DNA of 37,211 nt, taken from NCBI GenBank assembly GCA_013003425.1, contig JABDJB010000064.1, positions 1-37,211 on the forward strand, read 5' to 3'. The DNA comes from Gammaproteobacteria bacterium. GTDB taxonomy: Bacteria; Pseudomonadota; Gammaproteobacteria; Steroidobacterales; JABDKV01. The notes below the pieces were generated by a model. That model saw nothing but the letters and a program-made list of their open reading frames with translations, did no database searches and was not told the origin of the DNA. Numbering within the stretch: the stretch's first letter is position 1; every line of letters begins with the position of its first letter. Positions 21,595 through 28,640 of the stretch are shown here, piece by piece. The position numbers and the translations under genes were made by a program.

Positions 21595-22008
21595 ATGAAA
21601 AATACATTAATCAAAATGGCGGCGACGTCTTTGCTTTTAGTTTTTTCGCAGAGTGTTCTTGCATGGATTGATCCAGCCGCGCCGTCTGCTTCGCACCATC
21701 TGGAAGACGCCGCTACGGCTATTCATGACTATCTACACGATGAATATAGCTCTTCATTCGGTGCTCACGGTATGGAAGAGGCAAGCGATGCCTTGCACAG
21801 TATTTTACACGACTGGTCGCATGGTGAAGCGACTGAAGCGGAGGTGGTTGTTGCCAAGGACGCGTTAAAAGAAGCATGGAACAATTTCCGTCAGACCATT
21901 AACCCTGCTGGAATATTGAACAGCGGAGACACGCAACTCGACGATATGTATCAGGAGGTTAAGAGTGCATATAAAGAGGTTCGCTGGCTGCTCCGCAAAG
22001 CGAAGTAA
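21595..22008 (+). CDS. Small low-GC periplasmic helical protein, hypothetical
   Basis: The 137-residue protein has a clear Sec signal peptide (MKNTLIKMAATSLLLVFSQSVLA, cleavage before WIDP). The mature part is predicted helical and rich in His, Asp and Glu (HHLEDAATAIHDYLHDEY, HSILHDWSHG), which might bind metal. The spacing resembles a four-helix bundle, but I cannot name a family. The first 60 bases are about 37 percent GC, far below the core genes of this window. The gene lies between the two direct-repeat copies at 21081 and 22243. It has a strong ribosome site and an intact frame. Recent transfer is likely. Confidence 0.75.
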   Translation: MKNTLIKMAATSLLLVFSQSVLAWIDPAAPSASHHLEDAATAIHDYLHDEYSSSFGAHGMEEASDALHSILHDWSHGEATEAEVVVAKDALKEAWNNFRQTINPAGILNSGDTQLDDMYQEVKSAYKEVRWLLRKAK

Positions 22009-22242
22009 AGTTCAGCGGGCACCGCGCTGGCAAAATTCAGCGAGGGCGTGACGACAAAAGCTGGCGTGATCGCCAATCGACATCGTCGCGCTCTCGCGCC
22101 AGGAAAACCCAATCTCCGGGTGTAAAATGACGTGCAAAATGACTTTGTCGTTTTTGTCCGAGAGCCTGACGGGAAATATCGGTGACAATTAGAGATACAA
22201 CATGCACGTGCCAATTTACGGCGCCGGAGCTCCGCCACACAG
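22009..22242. other. Intergenic stretch without a recognised gene
   Basis: No supported gene or RNA is seen. The start (TTCAGCGGGC / TTCAGCGAGG, around 22011 and 22035) carries two similar decamers. Frames open on the minus strand here have no homology or ribosome site that I can see. Confidence 0.4.
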
Positions 22243-22384
22243 CCGGTGCTTAAGTGCGTTCTGTTATGAGTCGAGGTCGGAATGACTCCCCGTAAACGCC
22301 CCCCGATATGCCCGACCAACTCCCTGGTTGCGTCACCCCGGCCTGTCACGTACTTTCAGTAGAGTCTTTATCTTTCCTATCCGC
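22243..22384 (+). repeat. Diverged direct repeat, copy 2
   Basis: This is the second copy of the 21081-21203 element in the same orientation, about 1160 bases downstream. Relative to copy 1 it carries an extra 17-19 bases (around GACCAACTCCCTGGTTG) after the shared GATATGCC. It ends about 155 bases before the CIA30-domain gene. Confidence 0.8.
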
Positions 22385-22538
22385 GTGTCGTTCATGATCT
22401 TGTGGAGTGTTTTGTCTTTTTCTGGGTGTTTGTGCTCGGTATGCCAGTTGGCCCGGCACGCCGACCTGTTGCGGCCTGGACTAGTCTCAAAACAACCCCG
22501 GCTCGCCCACTAAACAAATATCCGTAACCACACCTGTC

Positions 22539-23147
22539 ATGAATCGAGCTAACATTCTGTCGCCTCTGTTGCTGTTTATTGGATACCTGCTGATGACTCT
22601 TTCCAGCCTGCCTGCAAACACATCTGCTTCTACCCGCGAGGGAGAGCGCCTGCTGACTGATTTCACAGCCGGAACGTCTGACTTCGGCTGGTATGTGGTC
22701 AATGACAATGTCATGGGGGGGCGCAGCGACGGCGGCTTCGAACTGGAACCGGAGCAGCTACTTTTTACCGGCACGACGAATACCGATGGTGGCGGATTCA
22801 GTTCGATACGCACCGCGCCAATGCAGCTGGATCTGTCGAGCCAGGCCGGCATACGGCTGGTCGTGAAAGGTGATGGTCGCCGCTATACCTGGCGGCTGAC
22901 CAGTGACGCCCGCTGGCGCGGCAGACTGATCAGTTACTGGGCGGATTTCGAAACGCGTAATGGCGAATGGACTACAGCCAACCTGCCCTTCTCCAGCTTT
23001 ATCCCCAGATCCCGCGGCTATCAGCTCGATGGGCCAGCGCTGGATGCCGGACAGATTACCGGGATGGGTCTGATGATCTACGACAAGCAGGATGGCCCTT
23101 TTCATTTGCAGCTGGCCAATGTCAGCGCTTATTCCAAAGAAAAATAA
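22539..23147 (+). CDS. CIA30-domain (complex I intermediate-associated protein 30-like) exported protein
   Basis: The 202-residue protein has an N-terminal hydrophobic segment (residues 7-27, LSPLLLFIGYLLMTLSSLPA) that acts as signal or anchor. A CIA30 beta-sandwich follows, recognised by WYVVNDNVMGGRSDGGF (residues about 50-67), GFSSIRTAPM and the C-terminal DAGQITGMGLMIYDKQDGPFHLQL. In mitochondria CIA30 is an assembly factor for complex I. Bacterial homologues resemble carbohydrate-binding folds and have no settled role, and an exported copy like this one is unlikely to act on complex I. Its stop codon touches the left repeat of RAYT unit 2, so that insertion came to rest immediately behind the gene. 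Confidence 0.85.
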   Translation: MNRANILSPLLLFIGYLLMTLSSLPANTSASTREGERLLTDFTAGTSDFGWYVVNDNVMGGRSDGGFELEPEQLLFTGTTNTDGGGFSSIRTAPMQLDLSSQAGIRLVVKGDGRRYTWRLTSDARWRGRLISYWADFETRNGEWTTANLPFSSFIPRSRGYQLDGPALDAGQITGMGLMIYDKQDGPFHLQLANVSAYSKEK

Positions 23148-23174
23148 GGGGTCAAGTCTACGCATTACGCATTT
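23148..23174 (+). repeat. Family B repeat, left end of RAYT unit 2
   Basis: Begins GGGGTCAAGTCTACGCATTA and is identical to the solo copies at 20907 and 20943 over 27 bases. It contains the transposase stop codon (23158-23160, TAG on the minus strand). Confidence 0.85.
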
Positions 23175-24126
23175 TCGAGAGGCGGGTGCGTAGCCAGGCC
23201 AGTTCGCCGGCCACGGCAGGGTCTCGCGTCGCCCTGTCGCGACAGCGGCTGATGGCAGAGGCGACGGTGGTGTAGGAGGTGGGGCCGAAGGTGTCGGCGA
23301 GGTCTCGCAACGTCAGTCCGCCATATTGTTGTCCGAGCAGCATAGCGAGAGCCCGTTGCTCACGTGCATGGCGGTCAGCGGCTTCGAGAATCTCCTGTCG
23401 CGATCGGGCGGAGCGGGCGCAAACAACAGCGATAATTTCGTCCAGCGATAACATTGTGGTTGATAACTTTGACTGGGGAATTTCATAGTCAGACGACCCA
23501 CGTCTTTGCGAAGCGGAGACGAACTCTTTGGAACCCAGCACGGCGGCGTACCGGCTGGAGGCAGCCGACAGTAGCAGGTCATCGTCGTGTTCATCTGTTT
23601 GTCCCTCAACAAAGGCGCAATAGCCCCCGGCTGATTGGAACGGAGCGATCGTGTGACGCAGGTGCAACCAGCCCGGTACCGGGCGCAACCCGGCAAAGCA
23701 GCGATAGCTGGACCATGGATAGTCAACCAACCGGTCGCACAGGCCGGCCGCAAGCGGGTTGCGGTGCACGTAACGGCTGACACACAGCAAATAACTGTCC
23801 TGTTCGATTAGCTGCGCCTTATAGCGTCCGCGGAATAACGGGCCGTCGGTTCTCAGGTGACGGTTGTGTCGTTGTGCGTAAACACTGTCGAGATGTTGCA
23901 TCGCCCTACCGAGGTTGGCGAGCCTGGTTTGCACGAGCAGATGGTAGTGATTACCCATTAAGCAGTAGGCGTGGCAGCACACCCGGTATCTGTCATGCAG
24001 GTCACTAAGCAAGTCGAGGAATTGCTGACGCAGGTAATCGTCAGGAAAAACCTGGCACCGCCCGGCACCACGATTCATAACGTGATACCAGGCGCCGGGG
24101 TATTCGATTCGCAGTGGGCGCGCCAT
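23158..24126 (-). CDS. REP-associated tyrosine transposase with C-terminal DnaA-like helix-turn-helix
   Basis: The 322-residue protein is a Y1 transposase of the longer RAYT class starting MARPLRIEYPGAWYHVMNRG. The HUH histidines are H60 and H62 (MGNHYHLLV), and the catalytic tyrosine is expected to be Y119 (RYVHRNPLAAGL). The C-terminal 110 residues hold a domain resembling DnaA domain IV (LTLRDLADTFG ... YTTVASAISRCR), known from this class and presumably used for repeat recognition. The ATG at 24126 was chosen because AAAGGA precedes it by seven bases; a TTG two codons upstream is possible. It differs clearly from the 235-residue RAYT at 4295, so two separate systems coexist. The gene is intact. 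Confidence 0.9.
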   Translation of the reverse strand: MARPLRIEYPGAWYHVMNRGAGRCQVFPDDYLRQQFLDLLSDLHDRYRVCCHAYCLMGNHYHLLVQTRLANLGRAMQHLDSVYAQRHNRHLRTDGPLFRGRYKAQLIEQDSYLLCVSRYVHRNPLAAGLCDRLVDYPWSSYRCFAGLRPVPGWLHLRHTIAPFQSAGGYCAFVEGQTDEHDDDLLLSAASSRYAAVLGSKEFVSASQRRGSSDYEIPQSKLSTTMLSLDEIIAVVCARSARSRQEILEAADRHAREQRALAMLLGQQYGGLTLRDLADTFGPTSYTTVASAISRCRDRATRDPAVAGELAWLRTRLSKMRNA

Positions 24127-24215
24127 CGACAAGTCCTTTTATCGAACTGACTTGGACTAAATGATGATGCGTGCTACCGAGGTGGGCGAGTCCGAAAACT
24201 GGTACTCAGTTCGAT

Positions 24216-24242
24216 AAATGCGTAATGCGTAGACTTGACCCC
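24216..24242 (-). repeat. Family B repeat, right end of RAYT unit 2
   Basis: Exact reverse complement of 23148-23174. It lies about 90 bases upstream of the transposase start codon and could also contain or overlap its promoter. Confidence 0.85.
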
Positions 24243-24292
24243 TATTCTTGTAGGCCCGCCGCCAAGTCCGCCGCCAAATCTGCTGCAAGCAG

Positions 24293-24315
24293 TCGCGGCT
24301 GGAAGCCGCTCCCAC
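24293..24315. repeat. Palindromic REP of the GCGGCTGGAAGCCGC type
   Basis: GCGGCT (24295-24300) and AGCCGC (24304-24309) form a 6-bp GC stem around GGA, followed by TCCCAC. This resembles the GTGGGAGCGGCTTCCAGCCGCGA elements known from many gammaproteobacteria such as Pseudomonas. It sits immediately after the stop of the DUF885-like gene and could stabilise or end that transcript. Confidence 0.65.
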
Positions 24316-24316
24316 G

Positions 24317-25615
24317 TTAGGGTTGCAGCGTCGAAGCGCTGACCGGCGTCGAGATAACCTTTTCGAATGCAGCCCAGCGCGTCTCCAGACCACGCCCGGC
24401 GCCTTCGACATACTCGCGCACGATGTCCTTGCCGAGGTTGTAGTTGATCACATAGGCGCGGTACTTCTCGATGAACTTCAGCCGCTGTTCGGCACGTTCC
24501 TGCGACATCAACGCATAGTCCTGCAGCCACTGCACCGCAGCAGCGGCGTCGATGTCACCATCCAGATAGCGCCGGGCAGCCTCGTTACCGGCATAGTTCA
24601 GGCGACTGACCAGTTCATCGACCCGGTAGTATTCTTCAACCCGGCTGGCATCCAGCCCGGCCAGCGGGAACAGCACATTGCGCTCGAACTGCTGCCGCTC
24701 CTGCCCGGGAAACGCCATGTTGATGCCGTAATTAGCGCTACCTTCGGCAATCAGGCTCATCGGGCTGAACAGTGCATACACCGAGTACTCGACCCAGCCG
24801 CGCTTGTCGACCAGCTCACGTTCCAGCAGCGTGTTGAATACGTGATGCCCGGGATAACCCTCATGACAGGCCAGGTCGATGGCGCGGTCAATAAATATGG
24901 GCAGGTCGGTATTGAGCTGGATCAGGCTGTAGGCATCGCCCTGGAACCAGTTGTAGCCACTCCACGGTTTGTCGTTTACATACTCCACGACAAAGCGCTC
25001 GCCTTCGGGCAGCGGTATGCGGGCAACGGTGCGGCGACGACATTCATCAATTGCGGCAGCAAAAACCGTGTCCAGCTTTTCCGTTGGAATGACAAAATCC
25101 TGGCGAAACGCGTCCAGGCGCTGCGACAGCGCGCCGCCACCAGGCAGCAAAGCGTCCAGTTCACGGTTCAGCGCAATAAAGTGGCTGGCCTCGTGTCGTG
25201 GTGCGCGTGCGTCGTATAACAGCCTTGCTTCCTGGTCGAAACTGAACTGCTTGCCGCGCAACATGTCGGCCCGCGTCTGCACTGCCGTGAGCTGCTTCAT
25301 CAGCAGTGCGCGCCGTTGCGCTACCAGTGGCGTATCACGACCCAGGTCTCCGGCATTGATCGTGCTGCGCAGCAGTCCGGATTCAATTGCGATTGCATCG
25401 AGCGACAGCTCATCGCGTTCGGCAGCTTTGCGCCATTGCTCCGGTCCATGGTAAGCATCAACGAAATCCGCATCATGCCGACCCAATGCCAGCACCAGCC
25501 GTACGTAAGCTTCAGCCTGCGCATTGAGGTCGCGCGGCGTCACGGCAGGTGTGGTTGTGCAGGCACAAAGCAGTACTGCAGCCACCGTGGCGGCTGCCCC
25601 GAGCTTGGAAAGCAT
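24317..25615 (-). CDS. DUF885-like metallopeptidase lipoprotein
   Basis: The 432-residue protein has a lipoprotein-like signal (MLSKLGAAATVAAVLLCAC, Cys19). It is mostly helical and carries HEGYPGHH at 251-258 with a following glutamate in AEGSANYG (E291), the zinc-site layout of DUF885 proteins (gluzincin-like peptidases). A second HExxH-like string (HEASH, 141-145) is also present but lacks a known third ligand. Length is shorter than typical DUF885 proteins (550-600). It is likely periplasmic and lipid-anchored; the substrate is unknown. Start ATG 25615 is preceded by GAGGG. The NERD gene ends 30 bases upstream, so the two are probably one transcript. Confidence 0.75.
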   Translation of the reverse strand: MLSKLGAAATVAAVLLCACTTTPAVTPRDLNAQAEAYVRLVLALGRHDADFVDAYHGPEQWRKAAERDELSLDAIAIESGLLRSTINAGDLGRDTPLVAQRRALLMKQLTAVQTRADMLRGKQFSFDQEARLLYDARAPRHEASHFIALNRELDALLPGGGALSQRLDAFRQDFVIPTEKLDTVFAAAIDECRRRTVARIPLPEGERFVVEYVNDKPWSGYNWFQGDAYSLIQLNTDLPIFIDRAIDLACHEGYPGHHVFNTLLERELVDKRGWVEYSVYALFSPMSLIAEGSANYGINMAFPGQERQQFERNVLFPLAGLDASRVEEYYRVDELVSRLNYAGNEAARRYLDGDIDAAAAVQWLQDYALMSQERAEQRLKFIEKYRAYVINYNLGKDIVREYVEGAGRGLETRWAAFEKVISTPVSASTLQP

Positions 25616-25645
25616 ATTAGAAAACCCTCGCAGGTGTTTGTTTTT

Positions 25646-26200
25646 TCAGGCTGCAGCCGCAGCCTCGCGTAGCTTCAACCACTCACTATAGAACGCATCG
25701 ATCGCCCTGTCTGCCGCTGCGTTACCAGCCTTGTCGAATTGCTTGCACAGGTCGGTTACGGAAACTACCTGCGGCAGGTCGTCACCGCGGAATTCGGCAT
25801 TGTCGTTGAACACAATACGTCCATGTACCGGTACATCCGGCACCAGGCGTTTTACCGCGACGATGCGCGCCATTGATGGTCCGACAGGATTGGTAATGCT
25901 GAAGCGCTCGGTGCCATCCATAATTGCCCAGCGGTCGAGTGTGCTGCCCGCAAAAACTGTTCCGCCGATTTCCCTGACATCAAGCACCAGTAGCCCGCGC
26001 GAAGTCAGCAGCAGGTAATCGAGCTCGATCTTTCCATCGAGGCCGTCCGGTACGATGACCCGCTCCATGTAGTCATGGGAGATTGCGCGAATAGTTTTCA
26101 GCAGAACACGACGGGCGCGCCGACGGGAATTTGATATGAAAGCAATCAATCCCGCCGACGCCGCCACAAAAGAAAAGGTAGCCGTCAATTCCAGTGCCAT
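25646..26200 (-). CDS. NERD-domain membrane protein
   Basis: The 184-residue protein has one N-terminal membrane helix (residues 3-22, LELTATFSFVAASAGLIAFI), a basic stop-transfer patch (SRRRARRVLLK), and a NERD (nuclease-related) domain. The domain is recognised by DGKIELDYLLLTSRGLLVLDV (about 55-75) and WAIMDG ... NPVGPSMARIVAVKRL. NERD domains share the core of restriction-like nucleases. The acidic and glutamate positions D60, E/D in LDVREI fit only loosely, so activity is uncertain. The domain should face the cytoplasm. It is probably the first gene of a pair with the downstream lipoprotein. Confidence 0.8.
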   Translation of the reverse strand: MALELTATFSFVAASAGLIAFISNSRRRARRVLLKTIRAISHDYMERVIVPDGLDGKIELDYLLLTSRGLLVLDVREIGGTVFAGSTLDRWAIMDGTERFSITNPVGPSMARIVAVKRLVPDVPVHGRIVFNDNAEFRGDDLPQVVSVTDLCKQFDKAGNAAADRAIDAFYSEWLKLREAAAAA

Positions 26201-26275
26201 TCCGACGCTCGCGTTCTCAGTCCATTCGCTGCGTATCTTACTCTTTGTACGCCCGCGACGAGAAACCCGACACGT

Positions 26276-26284
26276 TTATCCACA
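26276..26284 (+). promoter_or_regulatory. Perfect DnaA-box match
   Basis: TTATCCACA equals the consensus DnaA box. It stands in the 221-base gap between thrC and the NERD gene, about 75 bases upstream of the NERD start. A single box can occur by chance, so a role is not established. The rest of the gap shows no gene and no clear terminator for the thr operon. Confidence 0.4.
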
Positions 26285-26421
26285 ACATGTTTAATTCAAT
26301 CAGCGGGTGATAAAGCGCGCCGAAAAAACTGATTCGTCATCGAATCTTTGCCAAAAGCAGCTCGGCGGGACGCTCATGCCCCTGCATGGTCATCAATGGC
26401 AAGAATCTGTAACTGCGCTGA

Positions 26422-27708
26422 TCAGGCTGCTGTGAGCGCCTGCCGAAAGGCTGCGTAACCGGTCTCCAGATCGGTGCAGCGTTGTGGCAGGTGCAGCAGG
26501 CGCTCCAGCGCCGGCGGTACTGCTACTGTGCTGCCAATCAGCGGCTCGATGACTGTTTCGAACTTTGCCGGATGCGCGGTAGCAACCATGATGTATTCGG
26601 CCGCGTCGTCCAGGTAGTTTTCATGCACGTAAGCTGCTGTCGCGGTATGCGGACACCACAACTCCTCGCATTTGTTGTAGTCAGTCAGTATCTGCCGCCT
26701 GATTTGTTCATCGTCTACGGCCCATGCGGCAATATCCTTGTCATCGAGCTTTGGGTAAAGGTGGCGAAGTCGTTCCATGTTACTCGGGTCACCGACATCC
26801 ATAGCCGATGCCAGCGTTGCCAGGCTTTGCCGCGGCTCCCAGACCCCGGTAGTCAGGAAATCAGGGATCACCCGGTTGGCGTTTGTTGCCAGTACCACCT
26901 GGTTGATCGGCAGGCCCATGTGGCGCGCCCAGACACAGGCCACGGCATTGCCCAGGTTGCCGGTGGGCACAATAAAAGACGGCTCACGCCTGCAACGCCG
27001 GTAGTGCCACAACGAGGCCGCGGCGTAATACACGGCCTGCGGCAGCAGCCGGCCGATACTAATGCTGTTGGCAGATGTCAGCCGCTGCTCCGCGCGCAAG
27101 CCGGTGTCGGCGAAGGCCTGCTTGACCAGCCGCTGGCAGTCATCAAACACGCCGCTGACACGAAACGCCCGCACGTTGTCGCCCCAGCAGGTCAGCTGCT
27201 GTTCCTGTCGGGGTGAGACCATGCCGGCCGGATACAGCACATACACCTCAATCCCGGACCGGCTATGAAACGCGGCCGCCACAGCGCCACCGGTATCGCC
27301 GGACGTGGCAACCAGGACTTTCAACGGTCTTTGTGCGTCGCCCTCCAGGCGCTGCATGCAGGCCGCGAGAAAAGCTGCGCCGACATCCTTGAAAGCCGCC
27401 GTTGGGCCATGGAATAGTTCCAGCACCGACAGACGCGCCTTGTTGTGCACGTCACGCAGCGGCAGCGGAAAACCGAATGCGTCGCGGCAGATTGCTGCCA
27501 GTTCCGGCTCCAGCACGTCCCCGGCAAAAAACGGCGCCAGCAGCAGCGCCGCAATGTCTGCAGGCTGCTCCGCGCCATCAAAATCACTGATCTCGAAGCG
27601 CGGGTACTTTTGTGGAACGTACAGCCCGCCGTCTTCGGCCAGCCCGCGCCTGAGCGCATCGCTGAAGGCTGCAGGCTGTGCGCCGGCACGTGTGCTGACA
27701 AATTGCAT
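26422..27708 (-). CDS. thrC: Threonine synthase
   Basis: The 428-residue PLP enzyme converts O-phosphohomoserine to threonine, the last step of the pathway. The PLP lysine is K107 in HGPTAAFKDVG, and the phosphate-binding SGDTGGA loop and the SANSIS segment are present. Length and the N-terminus (MQFVSTRAGA, then EDGGLYVP) fit the E. coli type. The ATG at 27708 shares one base with the thrB stop (TGATG), so translation is coupled. It is the last gene of the operon. Confidence 0.95.
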   Translation of the reverse strand: MQFVSTRAGAQPAAFSDALRRGLAEDGGLYVPQKYPRFEISDFDGAEQPADIAALLLAPFFAGDVLEPELAAICRDAFGFPLPLRDVHNKARLSVLELFHGPTAAFKDVGAAFLAACMQRLEGDAQRPLKVLVATSGDTGGAVAAAFHSRSGIEVYVLYPAGMVSPRQEQQLTCWGDNVRAFRVSGVFDDCQRLVKQAFADTGLRAEQRLTSANSISIGRLLPQAVYYAAASLWHYRRCRREPSFIVPTGNLGNAVACVWARHMGLPINQVVLATNANRVIPDFLTTGVWEPRQSLATLASAMDVGDPSNMERLRHLYPKLDDKDIAAWAVDDEQIRRQILTDYNKCEELWCPHTATAAYVHENYLDDAAEYIMVATAHPAKFETVIEPLIGSTVAVPPALERLLHLPQRCTDLETGYAAFRQALTAA

Positions 27709-28640
27709 CAGCGCTCCACGTGGGCACCGGGCGCATCGAGCGGTGACAGCCAGCAGTCGCTGGCCAGCCCGTGCGCCGCAAAGGCCGCCTGCATTGCGGC
27801 TGCCACGTGGTCACGATCCGCATCGGCCGTCCAGGCGAACATGCTTGGACCGCTGCCCGACAGTGAGCAACCCAGCGCGCCGGCATCGAGCGCTGCCTTC
27901 TGCACGTCGCGAAAACCCGGCACCATGTGTGCGCGTTGCGGCTCGACGATTACATCGATCAGTGAACGGCGGATCAGTGCCGGATCGTCGCGATAACAAC
28001 CGGCGACAAAGCCGGCCAGTGCGCCAAGCTGCTCCACAGCCTCACTCATCGGTACCGTAGCGTGCAGCCCTTCACGAGCAGCACTCGTCGGTAGCACCAA
28101 CGCCGGATGCACCAGTACGCTGCGCAGGCCGGACGGCACCGGCAGCGATACGACGTGCTGATCACTCCAGCCCTGTACCAGTGTCAGCCCGCCTAACAGC
28201 GATGGCGCAACGTTGTCAGCATGTGGAACCGCACCGCTGGCCAGCGCTTCGCCGGCCAGTGCATAGGCTAACAGGCATTCCTGCGACAGCGGTTCATCGA
28301 GCAGTGCATTGACAGCTACGACGGCAGCGACAGCAGACGCCGCTGAACCACCCATGCCTGAGCCAAGTGGTATACCTTTATGTATTATCAGCTCCGCACC
28401 AAAATCGGCATCGGCCGCTTCGAGCAGGCTGATGGCCGCCGCGCCCGCCGTGTTTTTCTCTGCTGTGACCGGCACCGCACAGGGCAAACCTTGCACCGCC
28501 TTGATCGTCACACCCTTTGCGCTGGTGAGCCGCGCCGTGCAGCGGTCGCCGACCCCGGCGATCGCCTGGCCCAGCACGTCAAAACCAACCGCGACGTTGC
28601 CGATCGACGCCGGCGCGAAGGCAGTCACCGCGGCAGTCAT
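27708..28640 (-). CDS. thrB: Homoserine kinase
   Basis: The 310-residue GHMP kinase phosphorylates homoserine. The N-terminal signature is APASIGNVAVGFDVLG and the ATP loop is PLGSGMGGSAAS (about residues 89-100). The C-terminal GCSLSGSGPSMFAW motif is also intact. The start is the ATG at 28640, which overlaps the thrA stop (ATGA); longer frames run back into thrA and have no homology. It ends on the thrC start. Confidence 0.95.
   Translation of the reverse strand: MTAAVTAFAPASIGNVAVGFDVLGQAIAGVGDRCTARLTSAKGVTIKAVQGLPCAVPVTAEKNTAGAAAISLLEAADADFGAELIIHKGIPLGSGMGGSAASAVAAVVAVNALLDEPLSQECLLAYALAGEALASGAVPHADNVAPSLLGGLTLVQGWSDQHVVSLPVPSGLRSVLVHPALVLPTSAAREGLHATVPMSEAVEQLGALAGFVAGCYRDDPALIRRSLIDVIVEPQRAHMVPGFRDVQKAALDAGALGCSLSGSGPSMFAWTADADRDHVAAAMQAAFAAHGLASDCWLSPLDAPGAHVER

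Larger units (their letters stand above)
23148..24242. mobile_element. RAYT unit 2: transposase bounded by perfect 27-base inverted repeats
   Basis: The left end (23148-23174) and right end (24216-24242) are exact reverse complements over 27 bases, beginning GGGGTCAAGTCTACGCATTA on the plus strand at the left. The transposase gene lies between them on the minus strand and its stop codon sits within the left repeat. The perfect identity of the ends and the intact gene suggest recent activity. Solo copies of the same repeat at 20904-20973 show that it has spread locally. Confidence 0.8.

Noticed and set aside
21104-21598. Open frame of 164 codons before the low-GC gene
   Set aside because: It starts inside the diverged direct repeat, whose second copy does not keep the frame, and it ends by reading through the ribosome binding site and start of the real gene. 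Composition is unlike a protein (Arg/Ser/Thr mixture, no domain).
21951-22349. Minus-strand frame of 132 codons covering the second direct repeat
   Set aside because: It overlaps the end of the periplasmic protein gene and the repeat, has no ribosome site that I can see and shows no domain.
21081-22384. Integron cassette with attC sites
   Set aside because: CGTTAACG in copy 1 recalls an attC core but is not kept in copy 2 (CGTAAACG), no paired R and L boxes are seen, and no integrase is present.
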